Source: Mucilaginibacter sp. UBA4741 (GTDB lineage Bacteria; Bacteroidota; Bacteroidia; Sphingobacteriales; Sphingobacteriaceae). Taken from it: a stretch of DNA of 14,270 nucleotides. Of the stretch, positions 1 to 7,655 are shown in pieces. The position numbers were made by a program, and so were the translations under genes. Positions within the stretch are counted from its first letter, which is position 1, and each line of letters opens with the position of its first letter. The stretch spans positions 5,103 to 19,372 of the forward strand of contig DHIR01000127.1 in assembly GCA_002403905.1 (NCBI GenBank), written 5' to 3'. The notes below the pieces were generated by a model. It ran no database searches. It had not been told where the DNA came from and was given only the letters and a program-made list of their open reading frames with translations.

Positions 1-1
1 C

Positions 2-205
2 TTGTCAAGCTACTCGTTATACCTATTACACGAGCCATTAATTGCGTTAAAAAACTTTTTAGGGCATCGGTTTTTACCTGCTAATTTACAATTGGCGGGT
101 ATTACCATCGGGATTATCATTATCCCTATAATTTGCTGGTACAGCTTTAAATATATTGAGAAACCATTTACCGTAAGAAAGAAAATCGTTGCACCAACCA
201 CTTAA
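2..205 (+). CDS. Acyltransferase-3 family membrane protein, C-terminal end only
   Basis: This is the last 67 codons of a gene whose start lies left of the window. The open frame runs in from the edge, so the TTG at position 2 is an internal Leu codon rather than a start. The fragment begins with SSYSLYLLHEP, which matches the (S)YxLYLxH signature near the C-terminus of OafA/NodX-like integral membrane acyltransferases. A hydrophobic segment follows (about residues 31-50, rich in Ile), then IEKPF, the usual ending of this family's last membrane helix. Known members transfer acetyl or other acyl groups to cell-surface sugars in the inner membrane. The stop overlaps the next gene by 17 bp, which places it in the same transcription unit. 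The family call is fairly secure; the substrate is unknown. Confidence 0.8.
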   Translation: MSSYSLYLLHEPLIALKNFLGHRFLPANLQLAGITIGIIIIPIICWYSFKYIEKPFTVRKKIVAPTT

Positions 206-1160
206 CATACTAACCTTAGCCACCGGCAAAAAATTGTTTGTTGATATGGCAGTGAATCTTGCTCGTTCATTTATTTTGTGGAACAAGGGTAATAATATTA
301 ATTTCTATATAGCTACTGATCTGCCACAATATTTGCCTGAAGATATAAAAGGTTATACCCAAATTATACAACTAAAACCAAATGAATTAGGCATAGGTTT
401 CTCGCCTAAATTACATTTGGATAAACTTGCCCCGCAAGGTCAAACCTTATTTATTGATAGTGATTGTTTAATATACGGCAATTTATTACCATTATTTACA
501 AAATTTAAAGGACATCATGTATCGGTAGTTGGCGGTTACATTGCTACCGGCGAATGGTTTGGCGACGTAGCTGTTATATGCAAAAAGTATAACATTGAGC
601 ATTTACCAAAATTTAACGGTGGCATATACTATTTAGAAAACGGACCAATTGCCACAAAGGTTTACGAAACCGCCCGTGAGTTGGAAACCCAATATGATGA
701 AATAGGCTTTGTGCGCCTTAGGGGCCGGCCTAATGACGAAGTGTTAATGGCATTGGCTATGCAATTGCATGATCAAACACCTATTGCTGATGATGGTACT
801 TTAATGAGCGACCCCCTATCCTGCCCCGCAATATATGTGACTGATGTAATCAGCGGTAAAAACTATTTGGTTAATCCCCCGGCGCCAAATCCATTGCATC
901 AGGAATGGTACCCATTTAATAAAGTATCGCCATTGGTTATCCATTTTTTAGGTCATCACAGTGCCGATTATCAATATCAAAAAGATACCTACCGGCTAAA
1001 AAAATGGAGTGAAGGTCGGCTTAACTTTATTACAGAAGCAAACGCGCTGATAAATATTGAGCTTAAAAAAAGATCTGTATTATATTTAAAAAATAAATTC
1101 AGGAGTTTATATCACGCATTATTTGGTGTAAGGCGTATAAATCCAACCGATAGAGTATGA
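189..1160 (+). CDS. GT-A fold glycosyltransferase, GT8-like
   Basis: Predicted 323-residue cytoplasmic nucleotide-sugar transferase. After an N-terminal strand (NILTLATG, residues 6-13), the chain carries FIDSDC with a DxD motif at D90-D92, the usual metal and nucleotide-sugar binding site. FNGGIYYL follows at 142-149, and a late IHFLGHH (251-257) recalls the HxxGxxKPW element of family GT8. The start is TTG at 189. An in-frame stop lies at 174-176, TTG is the first usable codon after it, and the next ATG (codon 20) would remove the first conserved strand. A purine-rich stretch, AGAAAGAAAA, sits just upstream. It overlaps the acyltransferase by 17 bp and the next gene by 4 bp (ATGA), pointing to translational coupling. 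Donor sugar and linkage cannot be read from the sequence. It may instead belong to a GT8-like family without a number. Confidence 0.8.
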   Translation: MHQPLNILTLATGKKLFVDMAVNLARSFILWNKGNNINFYIATDLPQYLPEDIKGYTQIIQLKPNELGIGFSPKLHLDKLAPQGQTLFIDSDCLIYGNLLPLFTKFKGHHVSVVGGYIATGEWFGDVAVICKKYNIEHLPKFNGGIYYLENGPIATKVYETARELETQYDEIGFVRLRGRPNDEVLMALAMQLHDQTPIADDGTLMSDPLSCPAIYVTDVISGKNYLVNPPAPNPLHQEWYPFNKVSPLVIHFLGHHSADYQYQKDTYRLKKWSEGRLNFITEANALINIELKKRSVLYLKNKFRSLYHALFGVRRINPTDRV

Positions 1161-2077
1161 GTACAGCGGTCAGTATTATTATCCCCACTTATAACAGGCT
1201 TTGGAGCTTACCCAAAACAATTGCGAGCTGTAAGCAAAACACGGTTAAAGTTGAAGTAATAGTTATTGATGATGGCAGTACTGACGGAACCTGGGAATGG
1301 CTGCAATCTCAAACAGATATCATTGCTATAAAACAACAAAATTTGGGGAAATGCTGGGCCGTTAATAAGGGCTTTAACATCGCATCGGGCGAATATGTTA
1401 GGTTCCTTGATTCGGATGATATGCTGGCCGATAATGCTAATGACGAACAATACCATATTGCCAGGCAAACAGATGCGGATATAGTTACCGCCGGCTATAA
1501 AACAATTGATATAAACGATAAGACGATTGGCGAAACCAAATGGACCTACTGCGATGATTTTATAGCGCAGCAACTGGGCGAATGTGATGGATCGCATTAC
1601 TCGGCATTTATATTTAAAAAGTCGTTTTTAGCTGACATACCCCATCGCCCTGATTTTGCCTTTAGAGACGACCGGCTTTTTATTTTAGAGGTTGCCTTAA
1701 AAGATCCCATTATCGGTATTTATGATAAACCGGTTTTGTTACACAGAATACACTCCAATGAGCGTTTGCAAGTTACAGGTGATATAAAAGCGTCTGTTCA
1801 AAATTACCAGCATTATTTAATTTATAAACGAATATTAACCGAATTGGAAATGACCGGGAGGCTGACTGACCGTTACAAAAAAGCATCGGTAAACACCCTT
1901 TGGCATTTAGCGCATTGGATGGCTAAAAGCCATATAGCAGATGCACACACAATTTACAAATGGGTTTATGAGCTCGACCCGCAATTTGTATCTGCCGAAA
2001 ATAAGTTATTAGCATCGCTATATAAAAACCTTGGGTTTGTTGTAACAGAGCGTTTATTAAAACTTAAAAAAGGTTAA
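1157..2077 (+). CDS. Family 2 glycosyltransferase
   Basis: A 306-residue GT2 (GT-A fold) enzyme, predicted to add one sugar to a lipid-linked acceptor at the cytoplasmic face. The N-terminus shows SIIIPTYNR (6-14), IDDGSTDGT (37-45) for nucleotide binding, QNLGK (61-65), and FLDSDD (83-88) as the DxD metal site. FRDDR, further along, is the likely acceptor/catalytic loop. The C-terminal third lacks long hydrophobic segments, so this is a soluble or peripheral transferase rather than a processive synthase. The ATG overlaps the preceding stop as ATGA. The next gene starts 16 bp after the stop. Family assignment is secure; sugar specificity is unknown. Confidence 0.92.
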   Translation: MSTAVSIIIPTYNRLWSLPKTIASCKQNTVKVEVIVIDDGSTDGTWEWLQSQTDIIAIKQQNLGKCWAVNKGFNIASGEYVRFLDSDDMLADNANDEQYHIARQTDADIVTAGYKTIDINDKTIGETKWTYCDDFIAQQLGECDGSHYSAFIFKKSFLADIPHRPDFAFRDDRLFILEVALKDPIIGIYDKPVLLHRIHSNERLQVTGDIKASVQNYQHYLIYKRILTELEMTGRLTDRYKKASVNTLWHLAHWMAKSHIADAHTIYKWVYELDPQFVSAENKLLASLYKNLGFVVTERLLKLKKG

Positions 2078-2093
2078 GCTATTCCCAATAAAA

Positions 2094-3092
2094 TTGACGC
2101 AGGCACTCAATATATTTTACAGCGAACCAGACCCGGACAGGTGGGTAAAATTTGATCGCTATCCGCGCCGGTTAATACGCAAATTATTACGCGGTGAAAG
2201 CCGGCTGGGTGGTGTGGCTATGGTATCAATTAACCTAATTAAAGGATTAAAAAAAGCGGGGATCCCCTATCGCTTTAACGATTATAGCTATATTAAAAAA
2301 CACCCTGATGAAATAGCTTGTATTATTGGTAAACCGCAGGTTTTGCTTGACAGAGCCTGGCCGAACCCGGTAATTTTTGGTTCCGGAATATATTCTCACC
2401 CATTAGATTGCCCGGACCTTTTAACCCAATACCCTAATGTAAAGCGTGTTTTAGTACCCGGCGAATGGATGAAACAAATGTTTGAGCCCTATTATAGCGA
2501 TAAGGTACTGGCATGGCCAACCGGGATTGACACCGATGAATGGCAGCCATTTACCAATGACAAGAATATTGACTTTTTGATATACGATAAAGTGCGTTGG
2601 GAACATGATAAATACGATGAAGAGCTGATTACGCCTATTATTAAAAAATTGGATGAGCATAGCCTATCGCATTCATATATCAGGTACGGGTATTATGAAC
2701 ACTCTGAACTAAAAGACAAACTAAGCAAATGTAAAGCGGTTATATTTTTGTGCGAGCATGAAACACAGGGACTAGCTTATCAGCAAATATTATCAACCAA
2801 TACACCAATTTTAGCCTGGGACCGGGGCGGCTATTGGCAAGACCCGCATTATTATCCCGCCAGGGTAAAATACGGCCCGGTTAGTTCTGTACCTTATTGG
2901 GATGAAAGATGTGGTAAAAAATTCATCAGCATTGATGATTTTGATAAAGCCCTCGTTGCTTTTTTAGGTGATATTAATGGTTTTAAGCCCAGGGATTACA
3001 TTATGAAGAACCTGACGCTTGAAAAATGTGCCGAAGATTATTTAAAAATAGTGCAGGATACGTATGCACAAATAAACAATGATACCCTTTAA
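2094..3092 (+). CDS. GT-B fold glycosyltransferase
   Basis: A 332-residue protein that looks like a divergent GT4/GT1-type transferase. The N-terminal half has a glycine-rich turn (RLGGVAM, 38-44) where GT-B enzymes usually contact the acceptor or nucleotide. The C-terminal half has FLCEHETQGLAYQQIL (218-233), which corresponds to the E-x7-E donor-binding region of GT4 enzymes, followed by TPILAWDRGG. The chosen start is TTG at 2094. The frame is open back to a stop at 2058-2060, with no ATG or GTG before TTG, and the first ATG (codon 43) would remove the N-terminal strand and the GG loop. There is a 16-bp gap from the preceding gene. GT-B fold is likely; the exact family is less certain. Confidence 0.78.
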   Translation: MTQALNIFYSEPDPDRWVKFDRYPRRLIRKLLRGESRLGGVAMVSINLIKGLKKAGIPYRFNDYSYIKKHPDEIACIIGKPQVLLDRAWPNPVIFGSGIYSHPLDCPDLLTQYPNVKRVLVPGEWMKQMFEPYYSDKVLAWPTGIDTDEWQPFTNDKNIDFLIYDKVRWEHDKYDEELITPIIKKLDEHSLSHSYIRYGYYEHSELKDKLSKCKAVIFLCEHETQGLAYQQILSTNTPILAWDRGGYWQDPHYYPARVKYGPVSSVPYWDERCGKKFISIDDFDKALVAFLGDINGFKPRDYIMKNLTLEKCAEDYLKIVQDTYAQINNDTL

Positions 3093-3116
3093 AGAGATCA
3101 TACAGGATGGTTTAAT

Positions 3117-4169
3117 ATGCCTGATAAGATGAAGATATTGTTGATAATGGACCCGGGCATACCTGTCCCACCGCAACAATATGGGGGCCATGAACGGTTG
3201 GTATATGCATTTGCCGAAGAATATCACAGGTTAGGGCATGATGTTACCTTACTTGCAGGGCCCAACTCGCATTGCAGCGGCAAAACAGTAACATTTGGTG
3301 TTAATAATTTAAAAAAAACGCGCTTACAAAAAGCCCTTGAAGTTGCCTTTGTATGGAAGTATTTATTAGGTCATAAAAATAGTTTTGATCTGATACACAA
3401 CTTTGGCCGCTTGGTTTATTTAATGCCCATTTTAAATTCAAAAACAAAAAAAATAATGACTTATGGGCGCAAGGTTACCCCATGGGGCATACGTATAGTT
3501 AATAAAATGCCTAACCAAAACCTTATTTTTACTGCCTGTAGTAATTATTGTGTTAGCACCGGTAATGTGGCCGGCAAATGGGAAACAGTTTATAATACAA
3601 TTGATTTTTCATTATATCAGCTACACGAAACAATAGACAACGACGCCCCATTGATGTTTTTGGGCAGACTTGATAAAATAAAAGGCGTACACACTGCTAT
3701 TAATGTGGCCAAGGCTACTAACCAAACTTTAATAATTGCCGGCAACATACCAATCACGCCCGATAATTACAGTTACTACAAAACCCACATAGAACCACTT
3801 ATAGATAACCAACAAATAAAATATGTTGGTGCCTTAAACGATTCTGAAAAAAACCATTATCTACAAAAAGCCAAAGCCTTATTATTCCCCATTGAGTGGG
3901 AAGAGCCATTTGGTATGGTTATGATAGAAGCCATGGCTTGCGGTACCCCGGTTATTGCTTTTAAAAGAGGCGCTGTACCAGAAGTGGTTGAAGACGGGGT
4001 TAACGGTTTTATTGTGGATACGGAAACCGAAATGATTGAAAAGGTAGCGCTTATTAATACTATCGACAGAAAAACTTGTCGCGAAAGCGCCAAGACAAGG
4101 TTTGATATAAAAGTAATTGCAAGCCAGTATCTCAATATTTTCCATCCTGAGAAACAATATGAGTATTAA
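3117..4169 (+). CDS. Family 4 glycosyltransferase
   Basis: A 350-residue retaining GT-B enzyme. The N-terminal Rossmann half starts with KILLIMDPGIPVPP and carries QYGGHERL (21-28), the glycine loop of GT4 enzymes. The C-terminal half has FLGRLDKIKG (181-190), the hinge-proximal donor site strand, and EEPFGMVMIEAMACGTPV (262-279), in which E263 and E271 form the E-x7-E motif; RGAVPEVV follows. Two ATG codons, at 3117 and 3129, are possible starts. The upstream one is used because it leaves a 24-bp gap after the previous gene, but the downstream one would also keep the first strand. The stop overlaps the start of the methyltransferase gene by 11 bp. Family assignment is very secure; donor and acceptor are unknown. 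Confidence 0.93.
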   Translation: MPDKMKILLIMDPGIPVPPQQYGGHERLVYAFAEEYHRLGHDVTLLAGPNSHCSGKTVTFGVNNLKKTRLQKALEVAFVWKYLLGHKNSFDLIHNFGRLVYLMPILNSKTKKIMTYGRKVTPWGIRIVNKMPNQNLIFTACSNYCVSTGNVAGKWETVYNTIDFSLYQLHETIDNDAPLMFLGRLDKIKGVHTAINVAKATNQTLIIAGNIPITPDNYSYYKTHIEPLIDNQQIKYVGALNDSEKNHYLQKAKALLFPIEWEEPFGMVMIEAMACGTPVIAFKRGAVPEVVEDGVNGFIVDTETEMIEKVALINTIDRKTCRESAKTRFDIKVIASQYLNIFHPEKQYEY

Positions 4170-4878
4170 ACATAAAATAGGTAAAGTATTACTAAATATG
4201 TCGCCGGTTTCGCCCGAGGTGTTTATGATCTTCAGGGTTGAATTCAGAGCTTTCAGAAACCGGTTAAACTATAGGCTTAATCCATTTAAGCGTATGGAGA
4301 TAGGCAAATTTACATCGCAAAATAATATCAGCCTAAATATTGGTTGTGGGCCTTTTGGCCAGGATGGTTGGGTGAATGTTGATTTGATGAAATTGAGAAA
4401 CGTGTCCTTCACCTTCGACTCAAGAAGGAGTTTGCCGTTTAATGACAATACTGTTAGCCGTATAAGGGTTGAGCATTTTTTTGAGCACATCGATAAATTG
4501 TACGAAGCGCCGGTTTTCCTGGACGAATGTAAACGGGTAATGCAAGATGGCGCGGTATTAAGGATAGTTGTACCCGATATTGAAAAATTCATACAGGCTT
4601 ACCTAAACAATGACAAAGCCGATTGGAAAGCACTAGGCTATGATATTGATGCCCTACCCAAAGGCTTTGATACTAAAATTGCTATTCTAAATCACATATT
4701 CAGGCAAGATGGCGAGCATAAATACGCTTATGATTTTGAGGCTTTAAGCTATACATTATCAAAACACGGCTTTAAAAACATCATCAGGCAGCAATACCGG
4801 CAATCGTTAGATCAGTTGTTGGTAGACGATCAGCAAAACCATAGCAATCATTCTTTATATGTTGATTGTACAAAGTAA
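4159..4878 (+). CDS. SAM-dependent methyltransferase (type 11-like)
   Basis: A 239-residue class I methyltransferase. Motif I is LNIGCG (59-64), followed by DGWVNVDL (69-76), in which the Asp at the end of strand 2 would bind the ribose of SAM. LPFNDNTVSRIRVEHFFEH (92-110) forms the motif seen in many sugar- or lipid-modifying type 11 enzymes, and LRIVVPDIEKFI follows. About 50 basic residues precede motif I and may mediate membrane or acceptor contact. The frame is open from 4117, but the ATG at 4159 is preferred: it follows an A-rich leader (GAGAAACAAT), it overlaps the preceding gene by only 11 bp, and the 14 extra residues are not family-like. It is the last gene of the left block. It probably methylates a sugar, perhaps as a cap; this role is inferred from context. 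Confidence 0.85.
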   Translation: MSIKHKIGKVLLNMSPVSPEVFMIFRVEFRAFRNRLNYRLNPFKRMEIGKFTSQNNISLNIGCGPFGQDGWVNVDLMKLRNVSFTFDSRRSLPFNDNTVSRIRVEHFFEHIDKLYEAPVFLDECKRVMQDGAVLRIVVPDIEKFIQAYLNNDKADWKALGYDIDALPKGFDTKIAILNHIFRQDGEHKYAYDFEALSYTLSKHGFKNIIRQQYRQSLDQLLVDDQQNHSNHSLYVDCTK

Positions 4879-4881
4879 TTG

Positions 4882-4908
4882 AGATTTAGTTATATCAAAT
4901 CTATTTTT
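4882..4908 (+). terminator. Weak terminator-like hairpin after the left gene block
   Basis: Four bases after the methyltransferase stop, the arms AGATTT (4882-4887) and AAATCT (4897-4902) can pair around a 9-nt loop. They are followed by ATTTTT (4903-4908). The stem is short and AT-rich, so it would be a poor intrinsic terminator. It is listed because it lies where the dense gene packing breaks. Confidence 0.2.
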
Positions 4909-4913
4909 AATGA

Positions 4914-5132
4914 GGTAGAAACTGTTCCGGCGGTTTAGGCGTGCTTTACGCGGCAACTCATTTCCTTGTTAAATTTCAGGCTATAGCCATTGGTTGTTTA
5001 TTCTCTGTAGTTCTATTTAAATATCCGGTAGAAATAAAAATGCCGGCCTCATTAAAAGTGTTAACCAACCTATTGGCATTTGCTATTATTATATTGATCA
5101 GATATGATGATTTTATAACCATAAAAAATTAA
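4914..5132 (+). pseudogene. Possible internal remnant of an acyltransferase-3 gene
   Basis: An open frame runs from just after a TGA at 4911-4913 to a stop at 5130-5132, with a possible GTG start at 4941 (63 codons). It lies in the only sizeable gap of the cluster. The translation has YAATH, then KFQAIAIGCLFSVVLFKY. This resembles the mid-protein YxATHxRxDxLxFGxLL segment of Bacteroidota acyltransferase-3 membrane proteins, although the usual Arg and Asp are replaced. Two hydrophobic segments are present (about 16-27 and 39-57, counting from 4941). The family's N-terminal half and its C-terminal SYxLYLxH block are both missing, so even if translated it should be inactive. It could instead be an unrelated small membrane protein. 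The resemblance is by eye only. Confidence 0.4.
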
Positions 5133-5160
5133 AAACAACAGCTCCCGTTAATCTGTAACA

Positions 5161-6372
5161 GTGGGATCACAAAAAATAGTCTTATTATCAGCCGGCCAAC
5201 CTTCGCTAAACCCACGTTTGGTTAAAGAGGCTGACAGCTTATGTAATGCCGGATACGAAGTAGTTGTACTTTATTGCTATTGGAACAAATGGGGAGCCGC
5301 GTTTGACAAACAATTAATACCCACTAAAAAATGGACAGCCATTAGCGTAGCCGGCGATCCTCAACATAAATGGTTTACCTATTTTTTAAGTAAGATATTT
5401 TACCGTATTGCAGTATATGTTTGTGGGATAACCAAAGGTAAAATGCTATCAGATGTAGCTATATCACGATCGGCCTATTTTTTAAATCGCGAGGCAAAAA
5501 AACATAAGGCCGATATTTATATCACCCATCATTTAGGCGCGTTACCTGCTGCTATAGCTGCGTCAAAGGCGCATAACAAACCTTGCGGCTTTGATGCCGA
5601 AGATTTTCATAGAAATGAAACAAGCAATGATATAAACAATGCCGATGTGGTGCTTAAAACTACAGTCGAAAATAAACACCTCCCGCAGGTTAATTATTGC
5701 ACCACCAGCAGCCTACAAATTGCAGCCGCATATCAAAATATCTTTGCAGGATTAAAGCCGGTTGTATTGCTTAATGTTTTCCCTAAAAGCATTTGTACGG
5801 TAACAGATCCCAATGGCCCATTAAAATTATTTTGGTTCTCGCAAACCATAGGGCCAAACCGCGGGCTTGATGATGTGGTAAGCGCTTTACAATTATTAAA
5901 CAAAACCGAGTTTGAACTTCATTTATTGGGTGACCAACTACCCTCTACCATTGACTTTATTACAGAAATTATAAACAGTGGTATAACCGTGAAATTTCAT
6001 GCGCCTATACACCCGGACCAGATCATACCATTTGCTAACCAATTTGATATAGGGTTGGCACTCGAGAACGATATACCTTATAACCGCGATATTTGCTTAA
6101 CCAACAAAATATTTACCTATATGCAGGCCGGGTTGGCTATTATTGCCAGCGACACAATAGCGCAAAGTGATTTCATGAATAAAAACTCAACTATTGGGCA
6201 TATCTATCCAAAAGGGAATCCAAAAGTTATGGCCAATATTCTGTTAAGATATCATCAGTATAAAGAACAATTAGTTATAACTAAAAATGAGGCGCTACGC
6301 TTAGGTCATGAGCAATATAATTGGGAGTTAGAAAGTTTGAAATTTTTAACCCTGGTTAAACAAACCATTTAA
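5161..6372 (+). CDS. GT-B fold glycosyltransferase, GT4-like
   Basis: A 403-residue predicted glycosyltransferase and first gene of the right block. It opens with KIVLLSAGQPSLNPRLVKEA (5-24), in which the SLNPR turn replaces the usual glycine loop. FDAEDFH (144-150) falls in the inter-strand catalytic region. The C-terminal domain shows LFWFSQTIGPNRGLDDVV (223-240), the equivalent of the GRxxxxKG donor strand, and CLTNKIFTYMQAGLAIIAS (312-330) in place of the E-x7-E helix; NK/xxYMxAGLP-type helices occur in several GT4-related groups. The start is GTG at 5161: an in-frame stop lies at 5149-5151 and no ATG lies between. TAATG joins it to the next gene with a 1-base overlap. A promoter may lie in the gap before it, but none was recognised. 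Confidence 0.8.
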   Translation: MGSQKIVLLSAGQPSLNPRLVKEADSLCNAGYEVVVLYCYWNKWGAAFDKQLIPTKKWTAISVAGDPQHKWFTYFLSKIFYRIAVYVCGITKGKMLSDVAISRSAYFLNREAKKHKADIYITHHLGALPAAIAASKAHNKPCGFDAEDFHRNETSNDINNADVVLKTTVENKHLPQVNYCTTSSLQIAAAYQNIFAGLKPVVLLNVFPKSICTVTDPNGPLKLFWFSQTIGPNRGLDDVVSALQLLNKTEFELHLLGDQLPSTIDFITEIINSGITVKFHAPIHPDQIIPFANQFDIGLALENDIPYNRDICLTNKIFTYMQAGLAIIASDTIAQSDFMNKNSTIGHIYPKGNPKVMANILLRYHQYKEQLVITKNEALRLGHEQYNWELESLKFLTLVKQTI

Positions 6373-7655
6373 TGAAACGGCTGCTAATTATATCTCCCTA
6401 TTTTGCGCCGTGCAATACGCCTGATATGCAGCGTATACGGACAAGTCTGCCTTACTTTGCAGCGTATGGTTGGGAGGCTGAGGTTGTATGTGTAGACCCT
6501 TTGTATTGTGATGCTCCAATGGATGAGTTGCTTTTACAAACCATACCTGCTGATGTAAAAATACACCAAGTTAAAGCCTTTAAAAAAAGCCTGACCGCAA
6601 AATTTGGATTGGGTAATATAGCCTTCCGCTCCTACCGGTTCTATCGCAAAAAGGTTGATAGTTTATTACGGGAGAAAAAATATGATCTGATCTATTTCTC
6701 AACCACCCAATTCCCAATATGTGTATTGGGTACCTATTGGAAAAAGAGATTTGGCGTGCCGTACGTAATAGATATGCAGGACCCCTGGTACAGCAACTAT
6801 TATGATGATAAACCAAAAGAACAGCAACCACCTAAATATAAATTATCAAACACGCTGCATAAATATTTAGAACCAATAGCAATGAAACAGGCAGGCGGTT
6901 TAATAAGTGTGTCTGAGCGCTATATCGCTGATCTGAAGAACCGGTATCCACAAATAAAAAACATCCCGAAGGCGACAATTACTTTTGGCAGTTTTGAAGG
7001 TGATATGGATATCGCCGTAAAAAATCAATCGGCATTTGATAGTTTACTTGATCCTGACTTTAAAAATGTTGTGTACATTGGCCGTGGCGGTATGGATATG
7101 CACCGTGCTATAACCCCGCTTTTTAAAACCCTAAAAAAAGCGATAGTCGAACAGCCGGAAATATATAGTAAAATAAAGCTCTATTTTATCGGTACCAGTT
7201 ATGCCCCTAAAGGCGAGGGCCAATTAACCATATTGCCGTTAGCCCGACAATTGGGGGTAGAAAGCAGCATTGTTGAAATTACCGACAGGATAAGCTATTT
7301 CCATACCCTTACTACCTTGCTACAGGCTGATGCGTTATTTATACCAGGGTCTGATGATCCAAAATATACGCCATCAAAACTATACCCTTACCTGCTGGCT
7401 AAAAAACCTTTGTTGGCTATTTTTAATGCACAAAGCCCGGCATTAAATATTTTAAATGATTACGGTGTACCTGCCTATAGCTATAATGGCACATTGGATA
7501 TTGAACCACCTATCATGGCTTTTTTTAGTCACTTAATTAAGGAGACAATTGATAAATCTGTATATAATGAAGCCGGCATTGAAAAATATTCGGCAAAAAA
7601 AACTACGAAAATGCAGTGTGATTTGTTCGATTCTGTTTTAGCTAATATTAACTAA
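6372..7655 (+). CDS. GT-B fold glycosyltransferase, GT4-like
   Basis: A 427-residue predicted cytoplasmic glycosyltransferase. The start KRLLIISPYFAPCNTPDMQR (2-21) is typical of GT4-related enzymes with a PYFxPxxxxxxxR loop. VIDMQDPW (132-139) is a conserved Asp/Trp segment of this group, and SVSERY (179-184) marks the end of the N-terminal domain. In the C-terminal domain, VVYIGRGGMD (233-242) is the donor strand, FIPGSDDPKYTPSKLYPYL (323-341) replaces the E-x7-E helix, and KKPLLAIF follows. The ATG overlaps the previous stop by 1 base (TAATG), and the same arrangement leads into the next gene, so translation is probably coupled. Family-level call is good; sugar specificity is unknown. Confidence 0.82.
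   Translation: MKRLLIISPYFAPCNTPDMQRIRTSLPYFAAYGWEAEVVCVDPLYCDAPMDELLLQTIPADVKIHQVKAFKKSLTAKFGLGNIAFRSYRFYRKKVDSLLREKKYDLIYFSTTQFPICVLGTYWKKRFGVPYVIDMQDPWYSNYYDDKPKEQQPPKYKLSNTLHKYLEPIAMKQAGGLISVSERYIADLKNRYPQIKNIPKATITFGSFEGDMDIAVKNQSAFDSLLDPDFKNVVYIGRGGMDMHRAITPLFKTLKKAIVEQPEIYSKIKLYFIGTSYAPKGEGQLTILPLARQLGVESSIVEITDRISYFHTLTTLLQADALFIPGSDDPKYTPSKLYPYLLAKKPLLAIFNAQSPALNILNDYGVPAYSYNGTLDIEPPIMAFFSHLIKETIDKSVYNEAGIEKYSAKKTTKMQCDLFDSVLANIN

Noticed and set aside
723..730. GGCCGGCC palindrome
   Set aside because: An 8-bp palindrome is expected by chance in a window of this size and shows no spacing or repetition suggesting function.
1208..1597. 129-codon open frame on the - strand inside the GT2 gene
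   Set aside because: It lies wholly opposite a strong GT2 coding frame with clear motifs, and its translation shows no recognisable domain.
1727..1736. AAACCGGTTT palindrome within the GT2 gene
   Set aside because: Ten-base palindromes are expected many times by chance in 14 kb.
2163..2196. CCGCG...CGCGG inverted repeat
   Set aside because: Only five pairs across a loop of over 20 nt; not a credible structure.
3857..4157. Two overlapping - strand open frames of about 90 codons
   Set aside because: Both are antisense to the conserved C-terminal half of the GT4 gene, and their translations are low in recognisable motifs.
4117..4158. Longer N-terminus for the methyltransferase starting at 4117
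   Set aside because: It would overlap the GT4 gene by 53 bp and add residues without family character; the ATG at 4159 has an A-rich leader and an 11-bp overlap like its neighbours.
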